The notes below the pieces were generated by a model. The model was not told where the DNA came from, ran no database searches, and saw only the letters and a program-made list of their open reading frames with translations. Positions 34,148 to 43,103 of a stretch of DNA of 64,000 nt are shown in pieces. The stretch is from Clostridia bacterium. Its GTDB lineage: Bacteria > Bacillota > Clostridia > Christensenellales > CAAEEZ01. Position 1 is the stretch's first letter; every line of letters begins with the position of its first letter. The DNA lies in contig CAAEEZ010000014.1 of the NCBI GenBank assembly GCA_900755035.1, positions 124,001 through 188,000 on the forward strand, given 5' to 3'. A program made the position numbers and the translations under genes.

Positions 34148-34863
34148 GAGAATCGTATTCGGTATTAAGTAAATATTACGATAGATTAATGAGCGATTTC
34201 AACTACGATGAAATCGCTTCGTTTATAACTAGTAACGTAAAAGGGAAGAACGGCTTAGAACTTGGCTGTGGCAGTGGTAAAATCAGCATAACGCTTGCCT
34301 TAAACGGCTATGATATGACGGCAATGGATAGTAGCGAAGAAATGCTGAATACGGCAAGTAAAAACGCGCTAAAAAAGGCGCTTAACGTTAGGTTTTTAGT
34401 GGGCGACGCTACTACGGACAAATTAGACAAAAAGTTCGATTTTATCGTGGCTATTTGCGACGTGTTTAATTATATGAATAACGACGGCGTTAAAAGTGCG
34501 ATAAACAACGCTTATTCTATGCTACGTGACGGTGGAACGCTTATTTTCGACGTAAGCACTAAGGAAAAATTGACTAAAATACTTGGCGATAATTTGTATT
34601 TTGAAGAGTACGACGATTTAAGTTATTTTTGGCAAAACGAACTAGACGAAGAAAATAAGAAAGTGTATATGGACTTAGTTTTTTTCGAAAAGGACGCTAG
34701 TGGCAAATATATTAGGCAAGAAGAAGAGCACGAGCAGTACTATCACGAAAAAGAGGATATTTTAGCGTTGCTTTCACCATTTTCTAAGGTGGAAACGTAC
34801 GGGGAAGATTTGAAAAAAGACAAAAAAGGAAGTACAAGGCTGTTTTTTAAGGCAGTTAAGTAG
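34144..34863 (+). CDS. Class I SAM-dependent methyltransferase
   Basis: 239 aa. Motif I GLELGCGSGK (37-46), motif II region YDMTAMDSSEEML and motif IV FDFIVAICDVFNYM. The latter half contains the DLVFFEKD..Y.RQEEEHEQYYH segment found in small-molecule methyltransferases of this type. The substrate is unknown. Translationally coupled to the upstream membrane protein (ATGA overlap) and followed after eight bases by hslO. Confidence 0.9.
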   Translation: MRESYSVLSKYYDRLMSDFNYDEIASFITSNVKGKNGLELGCGSGKISITLALNGYDMTAMDSSEEMLNTASKNALKKALNVRFLVGDATTDKLDKKFDFIVAICDVFNYMNNDGVKSAINNAYSMLRDGGTLIFDVSTKEKLTKILGDNLYFEEYDDLSYFWQNELDEENKKVYMDLVFFEKDASGKYIRQEEEHEQYYHEKEDILALLSPFSKVETYGEDLKKDKKGSTRLFFKAVK

Positions 34864-34871
34864 AGGTAAAT

Positions 34872-35738
34872 ATGGATAAATTACAAAAGTTTTTTATAGC
34901 GGACGGCAAAGTTTTAATCACGGTAATAAAGGATACTGAACTTGTAGAAGAGGCAAGAAAGATACATAATCTTACTCCAACTACTACGGCAGTACTAGGT
35001 AGATGTCTTACCGTTGCTGCGTTTATGGCAAGTGGTTTTAAGGACGAAAACCAAAGATTATCGTTTAATATCGACGGCAAAGGTCCTGTTGGTAAAATCG
35101 TAGTTAGCGCTAAAACGGGGGCAGAAGTAAAAGGATACGTAGAAAATCCGTCGGTAGACTTGCCTATTAGAGCGGACGGAAAAATAGACGTAGGCGGAGC
35201 GGTAGGCACGAACGGAGAGATAACCGTAATAAAAGATTTAGGACTAAAAGAGCCGTATACGGGCAAGTGTAAACTTGTAAGTGGTGAAATTGCGGAGGAT
35301 TTTGCCTACTACTTTACGGCAAGCGAACAACAACCGTCGGCAGTAGCCCTTGGCGTACTTGTGGACAAAAACGGCGTTAAGACGGCAGGTGGTATATTTA
35401 TACAACCTATGCCGGGCTGTAACGATATGGTAATCACTATGCTAGAAGATATATGCACGAATTTTACGCAAGTTAGTAGCGTACTAGACAAAATGGACGT
35501 TGACGAGATAATCGACTACTATTTCGGGCAATTCGACGTAAAAAAACTGCCTAGTCAAACGCCTAAATTTAAGTGTGATTGCAGTAGAGAACTAATCGAA
35601 AGAGTGATTATGACTATAGGCAAGAAAGAAGCGTACGACATAATTAGTGAAGACCAAAAAATTGAGGTTGGTTGTCAATTCTGTAATAAAAAATACGTAT
35701 TTAAGAAAGAAGATATAGACAAAATATTTGGTGAATAA
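34872..35738 (+). CDS. hslO: Hsp33 redox-regulated chaperone
   Basis: 288 aa. The C-terminal zinc/redox switch has Cys235-x-Cys237 (KCDCS) and Cys268-x2-Cys271 (GCQFCNKKY). The N-terminal domain contains the typical GRCLTVAAFMASGFK and IDGKGPVGKIVV segments. Hsp33 is activated by disulfide formation under oxidative stress and holds unfolded proteins. The next gene begins immediately after its stop codon. Confidence 0.96.
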   Translation: MDKLQKFFIADGKVLITVIKDTELVEEARKIHNLTPTTTAVLGRCLTVAAFMASGFKDENQRLSFNIDGKGPVGKIVVSAKTGAEVKGYVENPSVDLPIRADGKIDVGGAVGTNGEITVIKDLGLKEPYTGKCKLVSGEIAEDFAYYFTASEQQPSAVALGVLVDKNGVKTAGGIFIQPMPGCNDMVITMLEDICTNFTQVSSVLDKMDVDEIIDYYFGQFDVKKLPSQTPKFKCDCSRELIERVIMTIGKKEAYDIISEDQKIEVGCQFCNKKYVFKKEDIDKIFGE

Positions 35739-37388
35739 GTGGCAAAAATACAAAAGTTACAACTTGATAGCGACAAACTTTTATCCGTGGCAATAGAGGC
35801 TTTTGACGAGCAAAACTACGAAAAAGCAGTACTATTTGCAAAAAAAGCGATAGAAGTAAAAAACGATACCTATTCCATAGGCGTATTGGCAACGATTTAC
35901 GAGGATATGGGTGCGTTTGGGCTGTCGAAAAACATTATGCTTAGAGAGTTTGATAAAACCAAGGACGAAGAATGTTTGTATATAGTTGCTGAAAACTTGG
36001 TAGAAGAAAACGACTTTATACCCGTAATCAAATATTATCGAAATTATAAGCTCGACCTTAAAAAAATAAACGTTAGCGACTTTTCTATAATGAATGAAAT
36101 GTTCGCAGTATCCGATAACGACTTTGAAGTGGCTTTTCCGCCTACCGACGAATATTTGCTTAGAATGTTGCAAGTTGCCAAAGCACGCACGGAAAAAGGT
36201 GATTACTTGGGCTCTAATCAACTACTTGATTTTAGGGATTACAGTCACCTTGAATACTATGGCGAACTAATTAAACAAAAGGCGATAAACTACGTAATGC
36301 TGGGCGATTTGGATAGCCTAATTCAGTATTGCTACACGCTTATTGACGGTAAATACGAGGCGTACGCAAGGGCGTATTTGGTATATTGCTACAATCAATA
36401 CGGATTTATAGGCTCGGCAAAGGTGCAAATGGATAGACTTATGGAAGTGGAAATTCCCGACGACCTACTAATAGAACTACCGAAAATACTTGGAAACACC
36501 GAGTTTAATAACGAAAGTTTGAAAATTGCCGATATGCTTGTAGAAAAGCAACCGTATTCTAGTAGAATGATTACGTATAGGGCAATGCTTTATTATATCG
36601 TTGGCGACGTAATAGGAGCTGTAAAGGAAATAAACAGGAGCGAAAGTCTATTTGATGAAGTAGTGGAATCCTATTTTCTAAAACGCACTATAAAAAGTGG
36701 CACAAAATGGAATTCGGTAGGCGAAATGATTGCAAATATTTACGTTAAAACCAACGTTGCGTTAGACGCTTTCGCTAGCGACGTTAAGGAAAGGATAAAA
36801 GACGAAGAAAATGCTAAGTTTTTTGAGTTTTGCCTAAAATGCAACGATTCTTTTACGATTGGTCACGCAATATCTTTACTACGAGATAATTATAACGACG
36901 ACGTAAGAAAAATTTTTGACAGGGTGCTTATTGATTGCGAAGTAAGTAATAGTGAAAAACTTTCTATTATTAAAGTGATAATTGATAACGACGTTGACAA
37001 AAAAATTAACTTCGTGCTAGATAATTACTATGCATCTTACGATTTTAATTTGCCTGATTGTAATGCTAACGGTAACTTGATTAACGGGTATTATCATGCG
37101 TTAGCTTGCAATTTTATAGCGTCGATAAATCCTAGTAGAGATGCAAAAAAGATTGTAAAAAAATTAAAATTATTAAGCGCAATTTATGAAAAATATCCCG
37201 ATAATTTCCTTAAATCGAGAGACGAGCAAATAATTGGGGCGCTATTATGTTATAATAACGAGCAGGGAGAATGGTATTCGAGTACTACTTTACTTTCTAA
37301 ATTTTACAACTTAGACGAAGAGGAGCTTATTACGTGTAACAACGTGCTTAACGGTATGATAAAAGATTTTACGGGGAAGGACAGGTAA
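35739..37388 (+). CDS. TPR-repeat protein of unknown function
   Basis: 549 aa from a GTG directly after the hslO stop, so translation is likely coupled. Residues ~8-50 form a tetratricopeptide-like helix pair (LSVAIEAFDEQNYEKAVLFAKKAIE), and the whole chain is predicted helical with recurring TPR-like spacing. No enzymatic motif, signal or membrane helix. It lies between Hsp33 and a second helical repeat protein; a scaffold or adaptor role is a guess. Confidence 0.75.
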   Translation: MAKIQKLQLDSDKLLSVAIEAFDEQNYEKAVLFAKKAIEVKNDTYSIGVLATIYEDMGAFGLSKNIMLREFDKTKDEECLYIVAENLVEENDFIPVIKYYRNYKLDLKKINVSDFSIMNEMFAVSDNDFEVAFPPTDEYLLRMLQVAKARTEKGDYLGSNQLLDFRDYSHLEYYGELIKQKAINYVMLGDLDSLIQYCYTLIDGKYEAYARAYLVYCYNQYGFIGSAKVQMDRLMEVEIPDDLLIELPKILGNTEFNNESLKIADMLVEKQPYSSRMITYRAMLYYIVGDVIGAVKEINRSESLFDEVVESYFLKRTIKSGTKWNSVGEMIANIYVKTNVALDAFASDVKERIKDEENAKFFEFCLKCNDSFTIGHAISLLRDNYNDDVRKIFDRVLIDCEVSNSEKLSIIKVIIDNDVDKKINFVLDNYYASYDFNLPDCNANGNLINGYYHALACNFIASINPSRDAKKIVKKLKLLSAIYEKYPDNFLKSRDEQIIGALLCYNNEQGEWYSSTTLLSKFYNLDEEELITCNNVLNGMIKDFTGKDR

Positions 37389-37390
37389 AA

Positions 37391-38227
37391 ATGCAATATT
37401 TTGATTTAGAAGAATTGTTTATGAAAAGCGTTAGAGAAAAGGTGCTTAGCGACAAGGAGAAGTACTCTAACGTAAAGGTGATAGAAAAAGAACTTATGGG
37501 TATGTACTTAGATTGGGTACAGCACTCAAACGAAGAATTAGACGGATTTACGCCGATAGAGTATGTAAAAATCGTGGATAAAAGCGGAAATTTGTTTGAT
37601 TATATAGAATATATGCTAAATACCGAAAGGGAAGTTAGCGATATAGTCACGGACGCATTAGTTAAAAGGGACGACGCAATAGAACTTGTGAAAAAACTAT
37701 TGCAAAGTAACGACAGAAATACGTTAAAATACGCTTTTACGGTAATGTTCGAACTAGATAATAGTTTAGTTACCGATTTGTGTATCGACATAATTAGAAG
37801 CAAGGACGACAATCAAGAAAAAATAGGCGCTTGCTACGAAATGCTTGCCGAAGATAACGACGAAGCGGTAGATAAAATATTGTCGATAATGTATGAAGTG
37901 GACGAAGATACGCAGTTTATTTTTGCGGATATTTTGTCTAATTATAAAAATAACGAGAATATTTTTATGTGGCTAGTTACTATGCTATATAGGGGCAAAG
38001 ATTTGTGCGAGGTAGCACAAATGCTGGGTAGATACGGCGATAATAAAGCCGTAAATATGATAAATAGTTTCGTCTTAGATAAGGACTTAAATTATATGGA
38101 ATTTATCGAGCTTAGAAACGCAGTAGAAAGATTAGGTGGTGAATTTGAATATGAAAAGGACTTTTCCGAGGACGAATATTATAAAAAAATCGTAACTGAT
38201 AAGGGAAAAATTGATGGTAACGCTTAA
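37391..38227 (+). CDS. Helical (HEAT-like) repeat protein of unknown function
   Basis: 278 aa, starting two bases after the previous stop. Acidic and all-helical, with consecutive ~30-residue helix pairs (DAIELVKKLLQSNDRNTLKYAFTVMFEL, then EKIGACYEMLAEDNDEAVDKILSIMYEV) reminiscent of HEAT repeats. No catalytic motif. Its end overlaps the start of the HD-domain gene. Family not recognised. Confidence 0.72.
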   Translation: MQYFDLEELFMKSVREKVLSDKEKYSNVKVIEKELMGMYLDWVQHSNEELDGFTPIEYVKIVDKSGNLFDYIEYMLNTEREVSDIVTDALVKRDDAIELVKKLLQSNDRNTLKYAFTVMFELDNSLVTDLCIDIIRSKDDNQEKIGACYEMLAEDNDEAVDKILSIMYEVDEDTQFIFADILSNYKNNENIFMWLVTMLYRGKDLCEVAQMLGRYGDNKAVNMINSFVLDKDLNYMEFIELRNAVERLGGEFEYEKDFSEDEYYKKIVTDKGKIDGNA

Positions 38228-38897
38228 ACAAATTAAAAACGACGAAATGGTAAAGGCTTTGGTAAAGGCTACCGATAGAAGCCTAGACGTAATGAACTAT
38301 ACCGAACACGGCGAAAGACACGCAGGCTACGTATCTAGAATAACGGGTATGATATTGTCAAAACTCGGCTACGACGAAAGGACGGTGGAACTAGGCTATA
38401 TTGCAGGCTATTTACACGATATAGGCAACTGCATAAATCGTAAATTCCACGGAATTACGGGGGCAAATCTTGCCTTTGATATACTAAATAGAATGAAAAT
38501 GCCACCAGACGAAGTAGCAATAATTATTGGTGCAATCGGTAATCACGAGGAGGAAATAGGCGTACCTATCAATCCCGTAAGCGCAGCGCTAATTATTGCC
38601 GATAAATCCGACGCACATAAAACGAGGGTGCATAAAGGCAATTTTAACCCGAACGATATTCACGATAGAGTAAACTATTCCATAAAGAAAAACGTAGTTG
38701 AGGTAGACGCTGAAAAGAAACTAATTCTAAGCAAAATATATATGGATAATATGTCCTCGGTTATGGAATATTTTGAGATATATTTGTCAAGAATAGTAAT
38801 AAGCGAAAAGGCGGCAAGGTTTTTGGGTACTTCGTTTAGACTATATATAAACGACGTTTTGATTAACAATATAAAAGAAATAGGAAAACACGAATAA
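38214..38897 (+). CDS. HD-domain phosphohydrolase
   Basis: 227 aa from ATG 38214 (a TTG at 38211 is possible). HD motif: His36 in GERHAGYV, then His68-Asp69 in GYLHDIGNC, with further His in GNHEEE and DKSDAHKTR. The HD superfamily cleaves phosphate esters of nucleotides or related molecules with a divalent metal. It is the last gene of the hslO run. The substrate cannot be inferred; cyclic-nucleotide or nucleotide phosphatase activity is possible. Confidence 0.88.
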   Translation: MVTLKQIKNDEMVKALVKATDRSLDVMNYTEHGERHAGYVSRITGMILSKLGYDERTVELGYIAGYLHDIGNCINRKFHGITGANLAFDILNRMKMPPDEVAIIIGAIGNHEEEIGVPINPVSAALIIADKSDAHKTRVHKGNFNPNDIHDRVNYSIKKNVVEVDAEKKLILSKIYMDNMSSVMEYFEIYLSRIVISEKAARFLGTSFRLYINDVLINNIKEIGKHE

Positions 38898-38920
38898 TCC
38901 AAAAAAATACGACTTTACTA

Positions 38921-38949
38921 TTGATTATAGGCAAATTATGGTTTATAAT
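38921..38949 (+). promoter_or_regulatory. Promoter of the small membrane protein gene
   Basis: TTGATT at 38921-38926, 17 bases, TATAAT at 38944-38949, followed by GAGGAGG at 38958-38964. Confidence 0.8.
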
Positions 38950-38974
38950 TGCTTATCGAGGAGGTATAAGTAAT

Positions 38975-39205
38975 ATGGCAAAATGGTTTAATTCACAACC
39001 ACGTCTAGTGCAAATACTTTTATTATTTATCCCATTCGTAAACTGGGTAATCGAGTTAGGCGTTAGATGGTCGGTAGCATTAAATAAAAAGGATTTCTTG
39101 CACATTTTAATTGCTGTAATCGTTACTATTCCAAGTGGTATTATTATTGGTTGGTTAGACGCAATCTGGTGCTTAGTTACTCACCACATGATTTTAGCAA
39201 AATAA
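38975..39205 (+). CDS. Small membrane protein, two helices
   Basis: 76 aa from ATG 38975, selected by the strong GAGGAGG; upstream codons belong to the promoter. It has two hydrophobic segments (LVQILLLFIPFVNWVIELGV and HILIAVIVTIPSGIIIGWLDAIW) with Arg/Lys between them and no known domain. Strong promoter, strong ribosome binding site and its own terminator suggest high expression as a single unit. Function unknown. Confidence 0.8.
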   Translation: MAKWFNSQPRLVQILLLFIPFVNWVIELGVRWSVALNKKDFLHILIAVIVTIPSGIIIGWLDAIWCLVTHHMILAK

Positions 39206-39217
39206 TTTTGCAACCAC

Positions 39218-39248
39218 TAAATCCCGACTTTTGTCGGGATTTTTTATT
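39218..39248 (+). terminator. Intrinsic terminator after small membrane protein gene
   Basis: AAATCCCGAC / GTCGGGATTT arms with TTTT loop and T tract. Confidence 0.9.
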
Positions 39249-39271
39249 TATATATATAGTTTATATTAAGG

Positions 39272-39300
39272 TTGATTTTATTTAATAATTTTAGTATAAT
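39272..39300 (+). promoter_or_regulatory. Promoter giving a probable leaderless mRNA (acyltransferase gene)
   Basis: TTGATT at 39272-39277, 17 bases, TATAAT at 39295-39300; predicted start ~39307, two bases before the ATG at 39309, without a ribosome binding site. Confidence 0.62.
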
Positions 39301-39308
39301 ATCAACGT

Positions 39309-40622
39309 ATGGAAAAATTATCTTTGGGTTGGCACAAACTAGATAATTCTGCACTGATTTATCCTATGCTGATGACCGACGACAAACAAAATATTTTTAG
39401 AATTACCTATGCTATGGATACCGACGTAGATGCGTCTTTATTAGAAAAAGCGGTAGAAATTGCATTTAACCGATTCCCGTCGTTTAAGGTAAAATTGATG
39501 AAGGGATTGTTTTGGTATTATTTTGACAAAAACGAACGCAAATTCAAGGTAAAAGAACTAGACGATATCCAACTGAAAAGAATAAATTTTACGAAAAACA
39601 ACGATTATTGTTTTAGAATATCCTATTACAAAAAACTTATCGTTGCCGATTTTTTCCACGTTTTATGCGACGGAACGGGGGGTAGCGAATTTCTAAAATG
39701 CGTTATATACTATTATCTTCAATTACAAAACGTTGAGATTGTAAACGAAGGGCAAGTACTTACTTGCGACGTGCCGATAGACAGCAAGGAATTTGAAGAT
39801 AGTTTCGTAGCAAATTTTAACAAAACGAAAATAAAAGACCTAAAAATTCACTCGCTAACGGGAGAGCCTGCATATCATATCGAAGGTGATTTGATAAACA
39901 AGGCGTACGGCAGTAATATTATTCATTTATACTGCAAAAGTAGCGACTTACTAGCCGTGTCCAAAAGTAAAAACAGCACTATAACGGAATTTATGGGCGG
40001 GGCGTTTTCGCTAGCGTTGTATAGGGCGCAAATAGAGGGTAAGAAGCAAAATACTAGACCTTTTCAAATTATGTGCCCGATAAACCTTAGAAAAATGTTT
40101 GGCTCAAAGTCGCTAAAAAACTTTTCGCTGTTTTCTAGGGTGGAAATACCAACTAATAATCTAACGCTAGACGATGCGATAAAACGCTTTCACGACAGCA
40201 TAAAAAGAGATAATAATAAAGAACTGATGCAACAAAAAATAAATACGACGGTAATGGGCGAAAAATTCTTTTTGTTCAGGATTTTGCCTCTCGTATTTAA
40301 GCAAGCGATATTTAATTTTAGCAATTTGTTCGTTGGTAAAAGCAACAAAACGGCAACCGTATCGAACATAGGCATTGCACGACTACCTAACGAAATGGCG
40401 GAGCATATCCAAAGCATAGCCTATTCGGTAAGCGTGAACTCGAAAACGCCTATAAGTATGACGATAGGTACGTTTGGGGAAGATACTTGTATCACCTTTA
40501 CAAGTATATTAAAGTCTACCGATATAGAAAGAGAATTCGTGGGTATACTAAACGAGTTTGGCATAGATTTAAGGGTGGTATCAAACAGCGTGGAGGCTAG
40601 ATATGAGATGCAAACGTTGTAA
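39309..40622 (+). CDS. Condensation-fold acyltransferase (alcohol acetyltransferase-like)
   Basis: 437 aa. The active-site signature HxxxDG is present as His117-Asp121-Gly122 in FFHVLCDGTGG, and the N-terminal pattern (SLGWHKLDNSALIYPML...FRITYAM) fits the alcohol acetyltransferase / condensation-domain superfamily. Such proteins transfer acyl groups from CoA or carrier proteins to alcohols or amines. No carrier protein or synthetase is nearby. Its 3' end overlaps the zinc-ribbon membrane protein by 20 bases, so the two likely work together, perhaps on a membrane lipid or surface polymer. Confidence 0.8.
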   Translation: MEKLSLGWHKLDNSALIYPMLMTDDKQNIFRITYAMDTDVDASLLEKAVEIAFNRFPSFKVKLMKGLFWYYFDKNERKFKVKELDDIQLKRINFTKNNDYCFRISYYKKLIVADFFHVLCDGTGGSEFLKCVIYYYLQLQNVEIVNEGQVLTCDVPIDSKEFEDSFVANFNKTKIKDLKIHSLTGEPAYHIEGDLINKAYGSNIIHLYCKSSDLLAVSKSKNSTITEFMGGAFSLALYRAQIEGKKQNTRPFQIMCPINLRKMFGSKSLKNFSLFSRVEIPTNNLTLDDAIKRFHDSIKRDNNKELMQQKINTTVMGEKFFLFRILPLVFKQAIFNFSNLFVGKSNKTATVSNIGIARLPNEMAEHIQSIAYSVSVNSKTPISMTIGTFGEDTCITFTSILKSTDIEREFVGILNEFGIDLRVVSNSVEARYEMQTL

Positions 40623-41298
40623 CGTAGAAATATACGGAAAAGCAGATTTTTGCCCGCTTTGCAAACAGCCTTTGGAGGGCGAAAAAAACGAGTATAACGA
40701 AGAATATATCTATCCTATTAAAAAGAAACGTGGCAAAAGTTACAAAATATTGACGTTTACGCCTATGTATATAATCGTAGCGAGCCTAGTATTTTTAATA
40801 GCAACCACTATAAATATGGTGCTTGCTCCAAATATGAAGTGGTTTTGGGTGGTAGGTATAGTTCTTATTTACGCCTATATTTTGGTGCAAAATACCATAT
40901 TATCACGAAGTACTATTGCGCATAAAATATTGTGGCAAGGGCTTATAGTATTTGCGTTTATTTGGTCGGTAAGCCACTTGTTATTTCAAATGGGGGTAAT
41001 AAGCGACGTATGGTTTTGGGCGGTAGACCTTGCGCTTCCAATAGTGATAGGGGTGTCAAACCTAGTTATGTGGATACTTACGGCGTGCTTTGTAAAAACG
41101 GATAAGAGCCTAATTATAGATTGTATTTGGTTCAGTTTAACGGGATTTTTGCCGATAATTTTGTATTTTGCAAACGCAATAGTGTACGGTTATCTAGCAA
41201 TAGCCGTTGCGGTATGCTCGCTAGTGCAAATAATAGTGCTACTAATTGCCGGTAGGAAATACTTGAAGAAAGGGGCAAAACTTAAATTTAGAGCATAA
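40603..41298 (+). CDS. Zinc-ribbon membrane protein, DUF6320-like
   Basis: 231 aa. An N-terminal zinc ribbon (Cys3, Cys6, Cys17, Cys20 in MRCKRCNVEIYGKADFCPLC), a linker, then six or so membrane helices. The layout fits DUF6320, which I recall as a frequent partner of condensation-fold acyltransferases in Firmicutes. It overlaps the acyltransferase gene by 20 bases. Function unknown; it might anchor or feed the acyltransferase. Confidence 0.75.
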   Translation: MRCKRCNVEIYGKADFCPLCKQPLEGEKNEYNEEYIYPIKKKRGKSYKILTFTPMYIIVASLVFLIATTINMVLAPNMKWFWVVGIVLIYAYILVQNTILSRSTIAHKILWQGLIVFAFIWSVSHLLFQMGVISDVWFWAVDLALPIVIGVSNLVMWILTACFVKTDKSLIIDCIWFSLTGFLPIILYFANAIVYGYLAIAVAVCSLVQIIVLLIAGRKYLKKGAKLKFRA

Positions 41299-41300
41299 TT

Positions 41301-41327
41301 AGTGCGACTTCGGTCGCATTTTTTATT
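41301..41327 (+). terminator. Intrinsic terminator after the acyltransferase pair
   Basis: AGTGCGAC / GTCGCATT arms with a TTCG tetraloop and T tract. Confidence 0.88.
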
Positions 41328-41408
41328 AGTTAAATAAATTATATTCTATATTCTCCTTACTATTGCTAAACGGTTAAATGGGTGATATAATTTTTTTAGG
41401 AGAGAATT

Positions 41409-43103
41409 ATGGTAAAATTTTTGGACTTTAAGGAAGCAAAATGTAAGGACTGCTACAAATGTCTTAGAGAGTGTCCTGTAAAGGCGATTGCCGTTATAGA
41501 CCATCAAGCAAAAATTATTGACGAAAAATGTATTTTGTGTGGTACGTGTACTAGGGTTTGCCCGCAAAACGCTAAAATGGTGCACTCTGAACTAAGTGGA
41601 GTACTTGAACTTTTGGCAAGTGGCGAAAAAGTAGTAGTTAGCCTTGCTCCAAGTTTCGTATCTAGTTTTGGCGTGCTAAACCTAAGTACTATGAAAAACG
41701 CACTGTTAAAACTTGGCTTTTACGACGTGGAAGAAACGGCGATAGGCGCAAAGTTAGTAACGGAAAGATACGCTAAACTGCTAGACGAAGGGGGGTACAA
41801 AAACTTTATCACCTCGTGCTGTCCTGCCGTAAATAACTTAATAGAAAAATATTACCCGAAAGCAATCGAATATTTGGCGAAGGTGGATTCGCCTATGGTT
41901 GCGCACGCAAAACTATTAAAAGCAAAATATCCCGATGCAAGAATCGTATTTATAGGGCCTTGCATAGCAAAGAAAAAAGAGGCGGTTGAAAGTGGAATAA
42001 TAGACGGCGTGCTTACCTACGAAGACCTGTTCAAACTGCTTAACGACGAAGGAATAGAACTAGAAAACGTACAAACTAGCGAAGAGGGAGCGTGCAACAA
42101 GGCAAGGAATTATCCTATTAGCCGTGGCATAATAAAGTCACTAGATAGGTTTAACGATAATTACGAGTATTTGGCGATTGACGGGCTAGAAAAATGTATG
42201 GAAATACTTGAAAATATCGAAAATATAGACGGAGCGTTTTTGGAATTGAACGCTTGCGAATACGCTTGTATCAACGGACCTTGTTCGTTAAAAAACAAGG
42301 CGTCGTCGGTAGTGCTTAACGGCGAAGTAAGAAAGTATGCTAAAACGGGCGTAGGCGACCTTGAAATAGAAAATAAGGACTACGTAGATATAACGAAAGT
42401 GCATTATCCACAACTTATAAACGAAAGAGTAAGTGAAAGCGAGATAAAAAGTATACTAGCAAAAACTAACAAGTTTACCAAAGAAGACGAACTAAATTGT
42501 GGCGCTTGCGGATATTCTAGTTGTAGGGACAAAGCGTACGCAGTAGCGCTTGGCTACGCCGACGTAGAGATGTGTTTGCCGTATATGAGAGAAAAGGCAG
42601 AAACAATGTCGTACGAAATTATACATAATAGTCCTAACGGAATTATCCTAGTAGACAGTGATTTGAGCATAGTGGATATGAACAAAAAGGCAAAGGATAT
42701 GCTAGGTGTAATGGTGGACGAGGTTAAAGGTACGCCACTTGTAGACTACTACAATCCAACCGACTTTTTAACGGCTATGACGGACAAAACGCAAGTTAAT
42801 AGCGAAGTTTTGCTAGATAAAACCAATATTGTGGCAAATACCACCATTACTTATTTGAAGGAATATAACGTAATGTTCGGTATCTTTACCGATATAACCG
42901 AGCAGGTTAAGAAGGACGAAATGCTTTCAAAAATGCGTATGGATACATTAAATACGACGGATGCAGTAATAGAAAAACAAATGAGAGTAGCGCAAGAAAT
43001 TGCTTCGCTTCTTGGTGAAACTACGGCAGAAACGAAAATTGCGCTTATAAATCTAAAATCGGCGATAGGTAAAACCGAGGTAAAAGATGAAAACGAAAAT
43101 TGA
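41409..43103 (+). CDS. [FeFe]-hydrogenase-like sensor with ferredoxin, Fe-S and PAS domains
   Basis: 564 aa. Two N-terminal 4Fe-4S motifs (Cys12/15/18/22 and Cys41/44/47/51). The hydrogenase domain keeps H-cluster motifs in modified form: L1 TSCCPA (Cys137, Cys138), L2 GPCIAKK (Cys185, in place of MPC), L3 NACEYACINGPC (Cys283-x3-Cys287). A further Cys cluster (CGACGYSSC, about 355-385) and a PAS domain (IIHNSPNGIILVDSDLSIVDMN) complete it. This matches sensory, group C type proteins rather than bulk H2-producing enzymes. It overlaps a SpoIIE-type phosphatase gene, a probable output partner. No maturation genes are in the window. Confidence 0.88.
   Translation: MVKFLDFKEAKCKDCYKCLRECPVKAIAVIDHQAKIIDEKCILCGTCTRVCPQNAKMVHSELSGVLELLASGEKVVVSLAPSFVSSFGVLNLSTMKNALLKLGFYDVEETAIGAKLVTERYAKLLDEGGYKNFITSCCPAVNNLIEKYYPKAIEYLAKVDSPMVAHAKLLKAKYPDARIVFIGPCIAKKKEAVESGIIDGVLTYEDLFKLLNDEGIELENVQTSEEGACNKARNYPISRGIIKSLDRFNDNYEYLAIDGLEKCMEILENIENIDGAFLELNACEYACINGPCSLKNKASSVVLNGEVRKYAKTGVGDLEIENKDYVDITKVHYPQLINERVSESEIKSILAKTNKFTKEDELNCGACGYSSCRDKAYAVALGYADVEMCLPYMREKAETMSYEIIHNSPNGIILVDSDLSIVDMNKKAKDMLGVMVDEVKGTPLVDYYNPTDFLTAMTDKTQVNSEVLLDKTNIVANTTITYLKEYNVMFGIFTDITEQVKKDEMLSKMRMDTLNTTDAVIEKQMRVAQEIASLLGETTAETKIALINLKSAIGKTEVKDENEN

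Noticed and set aside
41409..43103. Calling the hydrogenase-like protein a catalytic H2-producing enzyme
   Set aside because: Altered L2 and L3 motifs, a C-terminal PAS domain and the linked phosphatase favour a sensor.
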